From contig NZ_LWHJ01000028.1 in assembly GCF_001652725.1 (NCBI RefSeq), positions 124,001 through 188,000 on the forward strand: a stretch of 64,000 nt of DNA, read 5' to 3'. The notes beneath the pieces are model-generated. The model made no database searches and was not told the DNA's origin. It was given only the letters and a program-made list of their open reading frames with translations. This document shows positions 1-8,964 of this stretch, piece by piece. Each line of letters opens with the position of its first letter. The stretch's first letter is position 1. The translations under genes and the position numbers were made by a program. This DNA is from Pedobacter psychrophilus (lineage in GTDB: Bacteria > Bacteroidota > Bacteroidia > Sphingobacteriales > Sphingobacteriaceae).

Positions 1-1700
1 TTATAGCGATAAGTTTAATCACTTTTTCTGCGATTTCTAAAGCTCAAACCTTTGTCCCTTTTGTGCAAACCATAAATAATCCAAATAGATGGGTTGATTC
101 TGTGTTTAAAAAAATGACCAGAAATGAAAAAGTTGCCCAATTATTTATGGTGAGGGCACATAGTAATCTTGGTAAAAAATATGCAGACTCTGTTGGTTTG
201 GTTATCAAAAAAGAGCATTTGGGAGGAGTCGTTTTTTTTCAAGGCGGACCAAATAGAATGGCGCCTATCGTTAATCAATATCAAGCCAATTCTAAAATTC
301 CTTTAATGATTGCCATGGATGGCGAGTGGGGATTGGGAATGCGTTTGGACAGCACAGTTGCTTATCCTTATCAAATGACTTTAGGAGCAATTCAGGATAA
401 TGGATTGATTTACAAAATGGGGCAGGAGGTTGCAAAAGACTTTAAGCGCTTGGGCATGCAAATTAATTTTGCTCCGGTTATAGATGTTAATAATAACCCA
501 AGAAACCCTGTAATTAATTATCGCTCTTTTGGCGAGAATAAATATAATGTTGCGCAGAAAGGAATTGCCTACATGAAAGGAATGCAAGAAAGTGGTTTAT
601 TCACCACTACAAAACATTTCCCTGGTCATGGTGATACAGATGTAGATTCTCATTTTGATTTACCCCAACTTAATTTTACCACAGGCCGTTTAGATTCTTT
701 AGAAATGTATCCTTTTAAACAGGCTTTCACCGAGGATTTAATTGGCGTTATGATAGCACACATGAACATTCCTGCTTTAGATGCAACACCAAATTTGCCC
801 TCAACGCTTTCTAAACCGATAGTTACCGACATCTTAAAAGAAAAATTAGGCTTTAAAGGTTTGGTTTTTTCTGATGCTATGGAAATGAAAGGGGTTATAA
901 AATATTTCCCTAACGGAGAGGCTGATGTAAGGGCTTTAATTGCGGGAATGGATGTAATTGAACTTTCTGAAAATACAGGTAGGTCTATAAAATTGATAAG
1001 AAAATCTATCAGACAAAAGAGATTATCATGGATTAATATAGACGAAAAAGTCAAGAAAATCTTAGCCGCTAAATATTGGATGGGCTTAAACAGGGTGGAT
1101 TCTGTAAGAACAGAGAACTTAGTTCCGGATTTAAACCGCCCAGAATCTTATCAACTGATACAAAAATTAACCGATGCTGCAATTACTGTGGTAAAAGGTG
1201 CGGATCAATTACCAATTAGAAATGATTTCGTAAGAAAAACCGCCATTTTAAGTGTTGGAGAAAATTTGCCAACGGTATTTGGAGAGATGATAAAAAAATC
1301 AAACCCTAAGAATCAACTTTTTATTATTCCTAAAGATATTTCTATAAAAGAAATGGTAGCCGTTAAAGCAGAATTACAAAATTTTGATCAGGTGGTTTTA
1401 GCAATTTATGATACCAGAAAACGCCCAACTAGTGAATTAGATTATTCAACAGATTTGAAGCTTTTTATAGCAGATCTAGCCAGAAAAAATTGCATCAGCG
1501 TTGTTTTTGCAAATCCTTATACAGTTGCTGGTTTACCCGGATTAGAAAACAGTAAATCCGTTTTAATAGGTTATCAAAATTCTAAAGAGATGGAAAAATC
1601 TGCGGCTAAAGTAATTTTGGGATCACTAAAAGCGACTGGAAAGTTACCTGTCACCATTAATGCTTTTTTTAAATATGGCGATGGCGCCCAAATGAAATAA
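1..1700 (+). CDS. Glycoside hydrolase family 3 beta-N-acetylhexosaminidase, 5' partial
   Basis: The reading frame is open to the left edge (first full codon at base 3). It encodes the end of a signal peptide finishing near Ser-Lys-Ala-Gln-Thr before the mature protein, so the GTG at 63 is internal and the true start lies outside the window. The NagZ-type motif KHFPGHGDTDVDSH (about 612-653) carries the His/Asp general acid-base dyad, and VFSDAMEM (about 864-887) carries the nucleophile Asp. A GH3 C-terminal domain follows. The protein probably removes N-acetylglucosamine from peptidoglycan fragments or other glycans in the periplasm. Many Bacteroidota relatives, as I recall, fuse this module to a serine beta-lactamase-like domain; here the gene stops right after the GH3 part. 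The family call is secure and the substrate is inferred. Confidence 0.88.
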   Translation, partial: IAISLITFSAISKAQTFVPFVQTINNPNRWVDSVFKKMTRNEKVAQLFMVRAHSNLGKKYADSVGLVIKKEHLGGVVFFQGGPNRMAPIVNQYQANSKIPLMIAMDGEWGLGMRLDSTVAYPYQMTLGAIQDNGLIYKMGQEVAKDFKRLGMQINFAPVIDVNNNPRNPVINYRSFGENKYNVAQKGIAYMKGMQESGLFTTTKHFPGHGDTDVDSHFDLPQLNFTTGRLDSLEMYPFKQAFTEDLIGVMIAHMNIPALDATPNLPSTLSKPIVTDILKEKLGFKGLVFSDAMEMKGVIKYFPNGEADVRALIAGMDVIELSENTGRSIKLIRKSIRQKRLSWINIDEKVKKILAAKYWMGLNRVDSVRTENLVPDLNRPESYQLIQKLTDAAITVVKGADQLPIRNDFVRKTAILSVGENLPTVFGEMIKKSNPKNQLFIIPKDISIKEMVAVKAELQNFDQVVLAIYDTRKRPTSELDYSTDLKLFIADLARKNCISVVFANPYTVAGLPGLENSKSVLIGYQNSKEMEKSAAKVILGSLKATGKLPVTINAFFKYGDGAQMK

Positions 1701-1878
1701 TAATTTATTCTAGTTTCGGCATAGTTTTTAATGTCTCATTAATAAAGACTTAAAACAATGTTTCAAATTTTAGAAGAAGTTAAATCTGGGGTTTACCTAG
1801 TAATTACTAAAATGCTTTTTTGGGCTCAAAACTTATATTTTTTCATTACCTCTATTTATAATATTTAAATATTATCCT

Positions 1879-2265
1879 ATGTTAAAAAACATCTATGCTT
1901 TTAATAGTTTTTCGGTTAAAGATTTAAAAAAAGCCAAAGATTTTTACGCTGATGTTTTAGGTTTAGACGTAAAAGAAAATGAAATGGGTTTGCTAGAACT
2001 CCATTTAGAAAATAACAATCCTGTCATACTCTATCCAAAACCTAATCACTCTCCTGCAACATTTACTGTATTAAATTTTAAAGTAAATGACATTGATAAA
2101 ACCGTTGATGAGCTTATTAGTAAAGGAATTGTATTTGAGACCTATACTGGGAAATATATTGAAACTGATGCAAAAGGAATCTCAAGATCAGAAAAAGGAA
2201 AAGGACCAAATATTGCCTGGTTTAAAGATCCGGATGGTAATATCCTTTCTATTTTAGCAGATTAG
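1879..2265 (+). CDS. VOC family (glyoxalase/bleomycin-resistance-like) protein
   Basis: This 128-residue protein has the paired beta-alpha-beta-beta-beta layout of the vicinal oxygen chelate fold. It opens with a strand and helix of the type SFSVKDLKKAKDFYADVLGL and closes with WFKDPDGNILSIL, the usual last strand carrying a possible metal-ligand position. Such proteins bind a divalent metal and act as lyases, dioxygenases, isomerases or drug-binding proteins; nothing here fixes the substrate. It stands alone: 178 bases separate it from the GH3 gene, and the next gene is convergent. It is cytosolic, with no signal peptide. Confidence 0.85.
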   Translation: MLKNIYAFNSFSVKDLKKAKDFYADVLGLDVKENEMGLLELHLENNNPVILYPKPNHSPATFTVLNFKVNDIDKTVDELISKGIVFETYTGKYIETDAKGISRSEKGKGPNIAWFKDPDGNILSILAD

Positions 2266-2352
2266 GAAACTTTAAATTCGTTCATTCCTTCTTAACTATT
2301 TTACAAATTGAGACTTTTTTTCTAATTAGAACCTTTGTAATTAGTCTATTCC

Positions 2353-4776
2353 TTAATCATCATCTTTCTTTTTCTTCTCCGCAACTACAAATGCGCTCCT
2401 ACGTGGTGCCGGCATAACAGAATTTTCACCTTTAATAGATTTCCAAACCACCTCATTTAGCTCTAAATCAGGGATTTTATCTTCATTTGCTAAATTAAAC
2501 GATTCGGATTTTTTAGAGCTTCCATTTACGGCAACGTTTATTTCGTTTAAGTCTATGTTTGATTTGATGAATTGGTAAGGTTTAAAGTTTGGCTTATCGG
2601 TAAAACAATCGTAAAATGGTTTTGCAGCAGCATCATATTGGCTCATGGGCGGCAAACTTAAAATCAATTCCATAGTACGCAATGCACCACTGGTAGAATA
2701 CATGGTATGGATTAACTCACCCCGTTTGGTGTAAGGACTAATTACTAAAATTGGCGAGCGGTGTGCATCTATATGATCTGGACCGTTTTGGGCATCATCT
2801 TCTAAAATAAAAACTACTGATTCTTTCCAAATTTTACTGTGCGAAAGGTGATCTATAAACATTCCCACTGCTAAATCATTATCTGCAACCGCAGCGGTAG
2901 GTGAGATTTTACCCTTTTTTTGTCCGCTTGTGTGATCGTTTCCAAAACGTAAGGTGTTAAATTGAGGCACTTTATCCTCGCTAAGTAAACGGTCAAAATC
3001 TTTTTGCCAAACATAAAAACGGGCAGTATCTTTAATGCTTAAATCAAAACCGGCATAATCGGGACAAAAATGGTTTTCTAGCGCTTTAATATTTGCCGTT
3101 TTCCCGTCAGAAAACTCTCCATAAGTACGATAGCTAACTCCAGCTCTTCTACAATAATCCCAAATAAAACCATCTTTTGGATATGCAATTTTACGAGATC
3201 CTTCATAATCATAAGTTCCGCCCCTGCCGCCGTAACTTATTGGCCAGGTTTTTTCAACGTAATCATTTGCATAAGCAGCCATGCTCCAATTATGTCCATC
3301 TGCACTTACTTCCGCATCCACATAAAAATTATCAAGCAATACAAATTCATTAGCTAAAGCATGAATATTTGGGGTAACTTTTTCTGGAAAAAGACAAAGG
3401 CTGTTATCTCCATTCCCCTTATTTATATCACCAAAAACTTGGTCATAAGTTCTGTTTTCTTTGATGATGTAAAAAACATGTTTTATTGGGCTACTATCTC
3501 CTACCTTTAATGGAATAGGGTTATTAATAGATGCACTTATGCCAACTTTATTAAATGGAGAATTGTCGAAAACTTGTTGACTATATTTTGTCAATTGCTC
3601 TGCATTTGGTTCTTTAATAATTGATAAAGTTCCTTTAAATAATCCTCCAATATACTGAACCTCTTTTTTTTCTGTCGGGCTTTTTTGATAGCCGCTATCA
3701 TCATTTTTGCTGATGGGTTGTGGCCCATTAGGATTGGGTAAACTCGTAAATCCTTTTCCGTTTGTAACCCAAATTTTATCACCATAACTTTTAACCGAAG
3801 TTGGGTACCAACCCGTTGGGATAAAGCCTTTGCTCACACTATTAAAAGGATTACTGACATCAAAAACAGCTAAACAATTATTATCTGCATTGGCAATGTA
3901 TAAAGTTTTCTCATCTTGAGATAAAGCCAAGCCATTAGTTGTAGAACCTGTTAAATTTGTAGGATAAAGCGATGCAGAAATTACTTCCATTACTTTTTTA
4001 GTCTCCGTATTAATTACCGAAACAGAATTATTTCCAGCGTTTGCAACATATAAAATACTCCCTTTTTTATTGAGAATAATTTCATTTGGATTATTTTCTA
4101 CAGCAATGCTATCCGTTATTTTTTGCTGCGCAACATCATAAAATGCAATCTTATTTCCTCCCCATAAAGAAATAATGAGCATCTTTTTATCGGGTGAAAG
4201 CACACATGAATAAGACTCTGCGCTCAAAGGATATTGTTTGATGATTTTATTAATTTTTAAATCGACAACATACAGACTGTTATTCTCTTTAGTAACAGTA
4301 TACAAAATGCCTTGCTTATCATCTACAGCTATCCCTGTTGGGCTTATTTTATTAGGCCATTTTTTCCCAAGTCTTATCGTATCGGCATCGCCAATTTTTT
4401 TTTTTATCGGATAAACTAGAATAATGTTCTCATTTCCTCCGCTTACGTAAATTTTTTTATCGTTTGCGCTAAACTGTAATCCATACCAGGCTGTTTTTAA
4501 AGACTTTTCATCCAAAATTCTATTAGATTTAGCATCAATCAATTGGATGCTTTGGGTGCTTTGTCCGTTATTGGTAACCGCCAAAAACTGATGGTTATGA
4601 GATAATTGAATGTTTAAAGGTAAATCTCCTAACTGCAAAAAATTCCCTGCCGGACTTAAAGACCAACCGTTGGATAATAATATTTTGTTAGCCTCAGGAT
4701 TGTATGTGGGCGTTTGTGCATTTGTAAAAACTATAGCAGAAAATAGTATAAATAAAAAGGCGAGTAACTTCTTCAT
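2353..4776 (-). CDS. Secreted YncE-type beta-propeller / phosphoesterase fusion protein
   Basis: I chose the Met at 4776 because it gives a canonical signal peptide (MKKLLAFLFILFSAIVFTNAQ); an in-frame start at 4806 would add ten residues. Residues about 50-340 contain repeated blades of a seven-bladed propeller of the YncE/SMP-30 type, with repeated phrases such as LYVANAGNNSVSV and LYIANADNNCLAV. From about residue 430 the sequence is a phosphoesterase-family domain (PF04185-like, the phospholipase C/acid phosphatase group), starting at HVFYIIKENRTYDQVFGD and including a later metal-site-like EDDAQNGPDHIDAHRSP. This domain order is a known Bacteroidota architecture. The substrate is unknown, but a periplasmic or surface phosphatase is likely. 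It is monocistronic and divergent from the methyltransferase gene. Confidence 0.85.
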   Translation of the reverse strand: MKKLLAFLFILFSAIVFTNAQTPTYNPEANKILLSNGWSLSPAGNFLQLGDLPLNIQLSHNHQFLAVTNNGQSTQSIQLIDAKSNRILDEKSLKTAWYGLQFSANDKKIYVSGGNENIILVYPIKKKIGDADTIRLGKKWPNKISPTGIAVDDKQGILYTVTKENNSLYVVDLKINKIIKQYPLSAESYSCVLSPDKKMLIISLWGGNKIAFYDVAQQKITDSIAVENNPNEIILNKKGSILYVANAGNNSVSVINTETKKVMEVISASLYPTNLTGSTTNGLALSQDEKTLYIANADNNCLAVFDVSNPFNSVSKGFIPTGWYPTSVKSYGDKIWVTNGKGFTSLPNPNGPQPISKNDDSGYQKSPTEKKEVQYIGGLFKGTLSIIKEPNAEQLTKYSQQVFDNSPFNKVGISASINNPIPLKVGDSSPIKHVFYIIKENRTYDQVFGDINKGNGDNSLCLFPEKVTPNIHALANEFVLLDNFYVDAEVSADGHNWSMAAYANDYVEKTWPISYGGRGGTYDYEGSRKIAYPKDGFIWDYCRRAGVSYRTYGEFSDGKTANIKALENHFCPDYAGFDLSIKDTARFYVWQKDFDRLLSEDKVPQFNTLRFGNDHTSGQKKGKISPTAAVADNDLAVGMFIDHLSHSKIWKESVVFILEDDAQNGPDHIDAHRSPILVISPYTKRGELIHTMYSTSGALRTMELILSLPPMSQYDAAAKPFYDCFTDKPNFKPYQFIKSNIDLNEINVAVNGSSKKSESFNLANEDKIPDLELNEVVWKSIKGENSVMPAPRRSAFVVAEKKKKDDD

Positions 4777-4867
4777 ATCATTATTAAATAATCCAAATTT
4801 AATCACTTAATATTATTTTAACAGTACATAAACGTTATGTAAAAATTAAATCTGCCCACAGTTTATT

Positions 4868-4875
4868 TACCTTTG
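4868..4875 (+). promoter_or_regulatory. Candidate Bacteroidota -7 promoter element (TACCTTTG)
   Basis: The sequence matches the TAnnTTTG -7 consensus of Bacteroidota housekeeping sigma factors and ends five bases before the ATG of the rRNA methyltransferase gene. If used, transcription would begin at or next to the start codon, giving a leaderless or nearly leaderless mRNA. No clear -33 TTTG partner is visible, so this is tentative. Confidence 0.35.
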
Positions 4876-4880
4876 CCCTT

Positions 4881-6065
4881 ATGATTTCTGTATTATTAAA
4901 TAAAGGCAAAGAAAAAGCGGTTTTACACCAACATCCATGGGTTTTTTCTGGTGCATTGCAAGCGATAAAAGAAAAACCAAAAAACGGAGAATTAGTAAAA
5001 GTGCTTTCGCAGAAACAAGAGTTTTTGGCCTATGGTTATTTTAATGATGCTTCTAGAGTTGCGGTAAGGTTGTTAAGTTTTGATGAAGCGGAAATCCCTA
5101 ACGAAGATTGGTGGCGTAAAAAAATTAAGAAAGCAGTTGAGGCAAGAAAAGATATTTTAACTAGCGATAATAACACTTGCCGTTTGATTTTTAGCGAATC
5201 TGATTATTTACCTGGCTTAATCGTCGATAAATATGGCGATTATTTAGCCGTTCAAATTTTAACGAGTGGAGTTGAAAATATGAAGGCCGTAATTATTGAT
5301 GAGCTGCAAAAACTAACTGGCGCAAAAGGAATTTTTGATAAGGGAGATGCAACTGCAAGGGCTCATGATGATTTACCAGCAACAGAAGGTTTACTTTGGG
5401 GAGAGCTTCCTCCTGATTTTGTAGAAGTAATAGAAAATGAAATTAAATATCACATCAATATTGTTGAGGGACAAAAATCTGGTTTTTACTGTGATCAAAG
5501 AGAAAACCGTAAACTTTTGGCTGGCTTTGTAAAAGATAAATCTGTTTTAGACTGCTTTTGTTACAGCGGAGGTTTTACTTTAAATGCTTTAGCAAATGAT
5601 GCAAAAGAAGTTGTTGCTGTGGATAGCTCGGCTTTAGCCATAGAAACTTTTAGAAAAAATGTTGCTCTAAATGGCTTCGATCCATTTAAGGTTACTCCAA
5701 TTCAAAGCGATGTAAATAAACAGCTTCGTTTGTTTAAAGAAGAAAATCAAAAATTTGATGTGGTGATTTTAGATCCACCAAAATACGCTCCTTCAAGATC
5801 TGCTCTAGACCGAGCGGCGAGAGCGTATAAAGATTTAAACCGTTTAGGAATGCAGATTTTAGAAAGTGGTGGATTATTAGCAACTTTTAGTTGTTCGGGA
5901 GCTGTAGATATGGAAACCTTTAAGCAAATTATTGCTTGGGCCGCATTAGATGCTGGTAAAGAAGTTCAAATCATCCATCAATTTCATCAACCTGCTGATC
6001 ATCCCGTTAGGATTTCTTTTCCAGAAGGGGAGTATTTAAAAGGTTTGCTTTGTAGGGTTTATTAA
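4881..6065 (+). CDS. Class I SAM-dependent rRNA (cytosine-C5) methyltransferase, RlmI family
   Basis: This 394-residue protein has an N-terminal PUA RNA-binding domain (residues about 1-80, including HQHPWVFSGAL). A central EEHEA-like region follows, then a Rossmann methyltransferase domain. The SAM site is seen as VLDCFCYSGGFTLNAL, and DVVILDPPKYAPSRS is the DPPK catalytic motif of this family. The C-terminal half has an SCSG motif in which the Cys is a likely catalytic or helper residue. E. coli RlmI (COG1092) makes m5C1962 in 23S rRNA and is the closest characterised relative; that exact target is inferred here. It is divergent from the phosphoesterase gene and followed by a strong hairpin terminator. 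Confidence 0.9.
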   Translation: MISVLLNKGKEKAVLHQHPWVFSGALQAIKEKPKNGELVKVLSQKQEFLAYGYFNDASRVAVRLLSFDEAEIPNEDWWRKKIKKAVEARKDILTSDNNTCRLIFSESDYLPGLIVDKYGDYLAVQILTSGVENMKAVIIDELQKLTGAKGIFDKGDATARAHDDLPATEGLLWGELPPDFVEVIENEIKYHINIVEGQKSGFYCDQRENRKLLAGFVKDKSVLDCFCYSGGFTLNALANDAKEVVAVDSSALAIETFRKNVALNGFDPFKVTPIQSDVNKQLRLFKEENQKFDVVILDPPKYAPSRSALDRAARAYKDLNRLGMQILESGGLLATFSCSGAVDMETFKQIIAWAALDAGKEVQIIHQFHQPADHPVRISFPEGEYLKGLLCRVY

Positions 6066-6080
6066 AATTAACACGAGATA

Positions 6081-6117
6081 AAAAGGGCTTATGATTTGTT
6101 AAATTATAAGCCCTTTT
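6081..6117. terminator. Bidirectional hairpin terminator
   Basis: A 12-bp stem (AAAAGGGCTTAT paired with ATAAGCCCTTTT) closes a 13-base loop. A and T runs at its two ends make it a plausible intrinsic terminator for the methyltransferase gene on the plus strand and the TonB receptor gene on the minus strand, which converge here. Confidence 0.75.
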
Positions 6118-6212
6118 AAAAATTTTGAATAACCACTAAGGAGTTAAGGGACATTAGACGTGTTGTTACCAAAAACCTTAATTTTTCTCAATGCCTTAAT
6201 GGTAAAAATCAA

Positions 6213-8576
6213 CTAAAACTTCACGTTTAAAGACAATAAAAAACTAGTCTCTGCTTGTGGGAAATAATAATTTTCTGTTGTTAAGCCTCCAGCGATATAA
6301 CTAAATGTGTATCCATTGCTTTCATAAAGCTCGTTAAAAACATTATTAACCAATAAACCAACACCAATGCTTTTTACATTCTTAAGTTTAAAATCATAAC
6401 TTAAACGGAGGTTGTTCACAAAAAAAGCATCTAGCTTTCTGCTATTATTTGAGGTGTTATCTAAAAATTGTTTTCCAACATATTTGCTGATAAAAGCTAT
6501 CTCTGATGCATTTGTTGGTTTAAAAGATAAAGTACTGCTGCCTACAAAGTTTGGCGAAAAAGCTAAATCGGTTTTGGTGTAAGTGTTTTTAACCTGACCT
6601 CCGTTATCATAATCATCGATAAACTCTTCAAAGTTTTTCACTTTGTTTTGACTAAAAGCAGCTGTTGCGCCCCAACTTAGCTTTGGCAAAACCGCAAAAG
6701 TCGCATCCAATTCTACCCCGTTTCTATAGCTATCCTCAACATTAGACCGAACGTAAGAACCAACATCATTTATTTGTCCCGTTAAAACCAATTGGTCCTT
6801 ATAAAACATGGAATAAATATTTGCCCCAATATTAAAGCTTGGTTTTTTAATTCTATAACCAGCTTCAACATCGTTTAAATGTTCTGGTCTTGGGCGACTA
6901 TCTGGAGTTGATTCTGTATAATCATCTCGGTTTGGCTCTTTATTCGCTACAGCAAACGAAGCATAAAAATTACTTTCGGGATTTATTTGGTACGTTAATC
7001 CAACTTTAGGATTGAAGAAATTTAAAGTCGCATTTTGCGCAACATTATTTTTATTCCTATCAAAGCCTAAAAAGTCATAACCAACATTGCGGTACTGTAA
7101 ATCGCCAAAAAGAGAAACTTTATCTAACTGAACGGTTGCTTTCCCGAAAATATTAAAATCGGTTTTAAAGCCATTATCAAAATAATAACGTTGTCTAATT
7201 TTACTGTCCGATGCGAATTGAGCCCAAATTACCTCGCCGTAATGATTACCGTCGTATTCATTATAGGCTCCTCCTAAAGTAAAATCAAATTTTGACGTTG
7301 GTTGATAGCGTAATGAATAAGTTAATCCGTAAAAATCATTCGCTAACCAACGCCTCCTGATTAAATCAGAATTAGAAATGGTTTCACTGCCGATAATTAC
7401 ATTGTTAATCTTATAATCGTAAAGCGTTTGATCTTCCTTGAATTCTTCATAATAACCGCTTCCTCTTGTATAATGCAAAGCTCCATTAAAAGAAAGTTGG
7501 TTATTGATGCTTTTAGAATATAATAATTGGTAATGATCTTGTTGATAATTATCGGTTTGGTCATCATAAGTAAACTCATTAAACCTACGATCTGTAGTTA
7601 ATTTACTTTCAGGAATTCCGTTCCAAGCCTGATAAGTTTTTTCTTTTCCAGAGAAAACATTAAAACGCAATAAGCTTGTTTTGCCGTAATATGCTCCTGA
7701 TAAAAAATAAGACTTTAAATCTGATGAAGCCCTGTCCATATAACCATCTGATATAATTCTTGATAAACGTCCGTCAAAACTGAATTTCCCATTTATTAAC
7801 CCTGAACCCAAGTTTACGGTGTTTTTTAAAGTATTATATGACCCACCAGATGTGTTTATTTCGGCGTAGGCTTTTTCATTTAAAGTATTGGTTTGTACGT
7901 TTATACTTCCACCAAAAGCTCCTGCTCCATTTGTTGATGTTCCTACTCCACGTTGTATTTGAATATTATCAACTGAAGAAGCAAAATCAGGTAAATCCAA
8001 AAAATAAGAACCCTGGCTTTCCGCATCATTATAAGGAATTCCGTTAACGGTCACATTTATTCTGCTTGCATCAGAACCTCTAATTCTAATACTTGTGTAG
8101 CCAACACCAGCTCCCGCGTCAGAAAATGTAACCACATTGGGTGTTTGGTCTAATAAATAGGGTAAATCCTGACCGAAATTGTTTTTTTCTAAGTCCGATT
8201 TGTTCAGGTTTTTAAATGTAGTGGCCGAGTTATTTGCGGCTCTCGTTGCGTTTACAATAACTTCATCGGTAAGAAATTCGCTTCTTTTTAAATTGATATT
8301 AAGCTCTTGATTATTACTAATGACTAAGCTTAATTCTTGGGTTTTATAACCCACAAAACTCACTGTTAAAATGTAATTTCCTCCTTTGATTTTATTGAAT
8401 TGATAATCTCCAAAAGAATTTGATTGGGTTATGCCAACTGACTTTAGATTTAAAGTTGCGCCCATTAAAGGTTGGTTGCTATTTGCATCCATAACCTTTC
8501 CTTGCAGTTTGTATTGCGCCAATAAAAATAATGGACAAACTACAGCAAGCATTGCTGATAGAATAAATTTTTTCAA
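6213..8576 (-). CDS. TonB-dependent outer-membrane receptor, predicted thiamin uptake
   Basis: The 787-residue product has a signal peptide (MKKFILSAMLAVVCPLFLLAQ). A carboxypeptidase-regulatory-like beta-sandwich covers residues about 22-110. The plug starts near residue 120 and includes a VGYTSIRIRGSDASRINVTVNG stretch. A long 22-stranded-barrel region ends in the aromatic-rich terminus FLLSLNVKF. TonB-dependent receptors import scarce nutrients using ExbBD/TonB energy. The key clue to substrate is the TPP riboswitch directly upstream: riboswitch-controlled receptors in Bacteroidota have been predicted to import thiamin or its phosphates. No inner-membrane PnuT-type transporter or thiamin kinase is adjacent, so the receptor is a single-gene unit here. 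Substrate is inferred; family is certain. Confidence 0.92.
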   Translation of the reverse strand: MKKFILSAMLAVVCPLFLLAQYKLQGKVMDANSNQPLMGATLNLKSVGITQSNSFGDYQFNKIKGGNYILTVSFVGYKTQELSLVISNNQELNINLKRSEFLTDEVIVNATRAANNSATTFKNLNKSDLEKNNFGQDLPYLLDQTPNVVTFSDAGAGVGYTSIRIRGSDASRINVTVNGIPYNDAESQGSYFLDLPDFASSVDNIQIQRGVGTSTNGAGAFGGSINVQTNTLNEKAYAEINTSGGSYNTLKNTVNLGSGLINGKFSFDGRLSRIISDGYMDRASSDLKSYFLSGAYYGKTSLLRFNVFSGKEKTYQAWNGIPESKLTTDRRFNEFTYDDQTDNYQQDHYQLLYSKSINNQLSFNGALHYTRGSGYYEEFKEDQTLYDYKINNVIIGSETISNSDLIRRRWLANDFYGLTYSLRYQPTSKFDFTLGGAYNEYDGNHYGEVIWAQFASDSKIRQRYYFDNGFKTDFNIFGKATVQLDKVSLFGDLQYRNVGYDFLGFDRNKNNVAQNATLNFFNPKVGLTYQINPESNFYASFAVANKEPNRDDYTESTPDSRPRPEHLNDVEAGYRIKKPSFNIGANIYSMFYKDQLVLTGQINDVGSYVRSNVEDSYRNGVELDATFAVLPKLSWGATAAFSQNKVKNFEEFIDDYDNGGQVKNTYTKTDLAFSPNFVGSSTLSFKPTNASEIAFISKYVGKQFLDNTSNNSRKLDAFFVNNLRLSYDFKLKNVKSIGVGLLVNNVFNELYESNGYTFSYIAGGLTTENYYFPQAETSFLLSLNVKF

Positions 8577-8590
8577 TTTGATTTTTTTAA

Positions 8591-8641
8591 AAGTTAAACA
8601 ACCGGGCGATAGGGGTTACCACCTTCGTAAAATTTTAACTT
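8591..8641 (-). promoter_or_regulatory. Possible expression-platform hairpin between riboswitch and receptor gene
   Basis: On the minus strand AAGTTAAA (8641-8634) can pair with TTTAACTT (8598-8591). The resulting stem ends about 15 bases before the ATG of the receptor gene, with a GC-rich interior that includes GGTGGTAACCCC. Such a hairpin would sit where an expression platform is expected, and its 5' arm directly follows the aptamer. There is no clear U-run terminator, so control of translation is as likely as termination. Confidence 0.35.
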
Positions 8642-8644
8642 ATA

Positions 8645-8835
8645 CCTAGTCCCTACGCCGGCATTATCCGGATCAGGTGTATCTAAAAGTTTTAAGTGAT
8701 AGGGTTTAAGTTTTTAACTTATTACGTATAACTTATAACTTTCAAATTGGGTATGTTCTCAGCCTGTTTTTGTATTTGTGAGGATAAATGAGCTAGCATC
8801 AAATTTCCGTATAACACAAACAAGGCACCCCTTAT
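8645..8835 (-). ncRNA. TPP riboswitch (THI element) upstream of TonB receptor
   Basis: Read on the minus strand, the conserved blocks occur in order. GGGGTGCC is at 8831-8824, CTGAGA followed by ATACCC is near 8764-8750, and ACCTGATCCGGATAATGCC with GCGTAGGGA follows at about 8679-8651. These are the P2, J3-2 and P4/P5 core elements of the thiamin pyrophosphate aptamer. The P3 arm is long, with GCCTTGTTTGTG pairing back to CACAAA and AACAGGC, and there is a long AT-rich insertion between ATACCC and the ACCTGATC block. The element lies 69 bases before the receptor start. High intracellular TPP would be expected to reduce receptor expression. Confidence 0.93.
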
Positions 8836-8934
8836 TGATGGCGCAAATATATAATTATAATTGAAGTTTGAGAAGGGATTTATTTTGGTTTAGAGATTAA
8901 TAAGAGAAATAATGCCTTTTGTTTGGTTTTTTTA

Positions 8935-8964
8935 CCTCGGTCTGTGTCCCCACAGAACGAAACC
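8935..8964 (+). repeat. REP-like palindrome, copy 1
   Basis: This 30-base unit has a stem CGGTCTGTG, a 4-base loop and CACAGAACG, followed by AAACC. One stem base is mismatched. Compared with copy 2 in the opposite orientation it differs at two of 30 positions. It overlaps the stop codon of the RAYT gene, so the transposase gene ends inside its own repeat. Confidence 0.8.

Noticed and set aside
1758-1868. 36-residue ORF between the GH3 and VOC genes
   Set aside because: Short, no motif, AT-rich intergenic context and no sign of translation; probably chance.
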